Program-made: the position numbers and the translations under genes
Notes under the pieces: generated by a model
The model's database searches: none
What the model was told of the DNA's origin: nothing
What the model saw: the letters and a program-made list of their open reading frames with translations, nothing else
Shown here: piece by piece, positions 6,913 through 8,249 of the stretch
How the letters are laid out: each line of letters begins with the position of its first letter
How positions within the stretch are numbered: the first letter of the stretch is position 1
Assembly (NCBI GenBank): GCA_023409675.1
Contig: JAEYRC010000133.1
Span: 1-8,249, forward strand
Origin: Bacteroidota bacterium
GTDB lineage: Bacteria > Bacteroidota > Bacteroidia > Chitinophagales > Chitinophagaceae
DNA: 8,249 nucleotides
Reading direction: 5' to 3'

Positions 6913-8249
6913 ATGGATCATCAGTCTACACGAGGCCTGCAGCAGTTCAAAAATTTTGTTGGCATAAAATTTCAACTGTATAACAGCCTGTTCACCTCAT
7001 TGCCTTTTCACCGTATAGAAAAAACGGGCATAATGCTGTCGCTCTTTCTCAGCAATTGTGAAGAGGGCTATAAACGGAAATTGAGTCCGGAGAAAATCAT
7101 TGAAGATTTTTTTCAGAAGCATACCACCTATTCCAATGAACGCGATCAGCTTGACCTCTTGTTCAGGTTCATTCAATATGTTGAGCGGCAGGTGGTACTC
7201 TTCGACGCGCTCGAAGATGCCGCATTCCGTGAAGTGAATGATATGAATGGGATCGGTACCCTCAAACATCTTGAAGCAGAAATTTTGCAGGAAGACCGTT
7301 ATGCGGCGCTCAGCGATACACTGAAAGATTTCGCGGTACGACTTGTACTCACTGCCCACCCTACCCAGTTTTATCCCGGACCGGTGCTGGGCTTTATTAC
7401 AGATCTGTCAAAGGCGCTCGAAGAAAATAATGCCGGCCTGGTGAATATGTACCTGCAGCAACTGGGTAAAACGCCTTTTTTCAAAAAGCAAAAACCCACT
7501 CCGTATGACGAAGCGGTAAGCCTGATATGGTACCTCGAAAATGTGTTCTACCATTCCGCCGGCCGGATTCTGACCTTTTTCAGATCGCAGTTTCCGGAAG
7601 CGCTTACTGATGATAACCCGGTATTTAATATGGGGTTCTGGCCCGGCGGCGATCGCGATGGCAACCCCAATGTGCATGCCGACACCACCCTGCAGGTTGC
7701 GGATGCCCTGCGTGGAGCGATCATCAAATGCTATTACCTCGATGTACGGAAGATCAAAAAACGCCTGACCTTCAAAGGAGTTGAATCGATACTTACGGAG
7801 CTGGAAAAGAAACTATATGATAATATCTTTATTCCGGGTCATCGCACCGAACTGAAGAGCCAGGAACTAATGACATCGCTGAACGAAATACGGGAGATCC
7901 TGATTTATCAGCATAATGGATTGTTTCTGCACCTGGTCGACGGACTGATGAATAAGATCAGGATTTTCGGACTTCATTTCGCATCGCTGGATGTTCGGCA
8001 GGAAAGTTCAGTTCACCATGAGGTGCTAACGGAGATCAGTGAACGATCTGATGCCCTGCCCGGAAACTATGCATCGTTATCGGAAGAAGAACGCGTTAGC
8101 ATTCTGATGTCGATTCGCTCCACCGTAAAATCAACTGATTTTGACGGCATCACCGGCGATACAATTGCCAGTGTAGAAGCTATACGATCCATACAGGAAT
8201 CTAACGGTATAATGGGATGCAGCCGGTATATCATCAGCCAGTGTAACTC
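6913..8249 (+). CDS. ppc: Phosphoenolpyruvate carboxylase, N-terminal half, cut by the right edge
   Basis: It carboxylates phosphoenolpyruvate with bicarbonate to oxaloacetate, the anaplerotic step that feeds aspartate. The frame runs open from ATG 6913 to the window end: 445 codons, about half of the usual 850-930 residues. Family motifs are clear. VLTAHPTQ at 145-152 holds the catalytic His H149, corresponding to H138 of E. coli. GFWPGGDRDGNPNV is at 241-254, and LDVRQES at 359-365 holds the conserved Arg R362. The last residues, SRYIIS, resemble the region before the C-terminal catalytic half. The in-frame stop at 6898-6900 leaves ATG 6913 as the first possible start. No Shine-Dalgarno motif is seen. 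It is divergent from thrA and may share control with it. Confidence 0.95.
   Translation, partial: MDHQSTRGLQQFKNFVGIKFQLYNSLFTSLPFHRIEKTGIMLSLFLSNCEEGYKRKLSPEKIIEDFFQKHTTYSNERDQLDLLFRFIQYVERQVVLFDALEDAAFREVNDMNGIGTLKHLEAEILQEDRYAALSDTLKDFAVRLVLTAHPTQFYPGPVLGFITDLSKALEENNAGLVNMYLQQLGKTPFFKKQKPTPYDEAVSLIWYLENVFYHSAGRILTFFRSQFPEALTDDNPVFNMGFWPGGDRDGNPNVHADTTLQVADALRGAIIKCYYLDVRKIKKRLTFKGVESILTELEKKLYDNIFIPGHRTELKSQELMTSLNEIREILIYQHNGLFLHLVDGLMNKIRIFGLHFASLDVRQESSVHHEVLTEISERSDALPGNYASLSEEERVSILMSIRSTVKSTDFDGITGDTIASVEAIRSIQESNGIMGCSRYIISQCN

Noticed and set aside
6867..6983. Short plus-strand frame starting at ATG 6867, upstream of ppc and overlapping its start.
   Set aside because: It is out of frame with ppc, has no amino acid bias or recognisable feature, and mostly overlaps ppc coding sequence.

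Overview
The window looks like chromosomal DNA from a Bacteroidota bacterium, most likely Chitinophagaceae or a close relative. This is inferred from four things: the protein character, starts in AT-rich sequence without a clear Shine-Dalgarno motif, a TTTG / TAnnTTTG-like promoter, and the gene set. No database search was possible. Nearly every base belongs to aspartate-family amino acid metabolism, and I see no mobile element, CRISPR array, rRNA or tRNA.

Layout. From the left edge, the 3' half of a homoserine O-acetyltransferase gene (metX, 1-540, +) is followed with no spacer by a monofunctional homoserine dehydrogenase (hom, 541-1797, +). A 91-bp convergent gap holds a perfect 11-bp stem-loop (1852-1880). 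On the minus strand lies a complete threonine operon in the order thrA (bifunctional aspartokinase/homoserine dehydrogenase, 6615-4168), thrB (homoserine kinase, 4139-3213) and thrC (threonine synthase, 3184-1889), with two 28-bp gaps. A 297-bp divergent intergenic region (6616-6912) separates thrA from a phosphoenolpyruvate carboxylase gene (ppc, 6913 to the right edge, +, cut off).

How the genes work together. PEP carboxylase makes oxaloacetate, the precursor of aspartate. ThrA phosphorylates aspartate and later reduces aspartate semialdehyde to homoserine. ThrB and ThrC turn homoserine into threonine. The separate hom-metX pair makes homoserine and O-acetylhomoserine for methionine. Two homoserine dehydrogenases of different architecture thus lie in one locus, each next to the enzyme of a different branch.

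The most interesting signal is in the intergenic region, on the thrA strand. A short open frame (6793-6707, GTG start) ends in TTTIITIITTR and then a stop: ten of its last eleven residues are Thr or Ile. Its final codons run into a perfect 8-bp hairpin with the stop codon in the loop. This closely resembles the E. coli thrL attenuator peptide, but I find no classical terminator with a U-tract after it. The sequence between the hairpin and thrA is instead rich in C and poor in G, which leaves open Rho-dependent or translational control.
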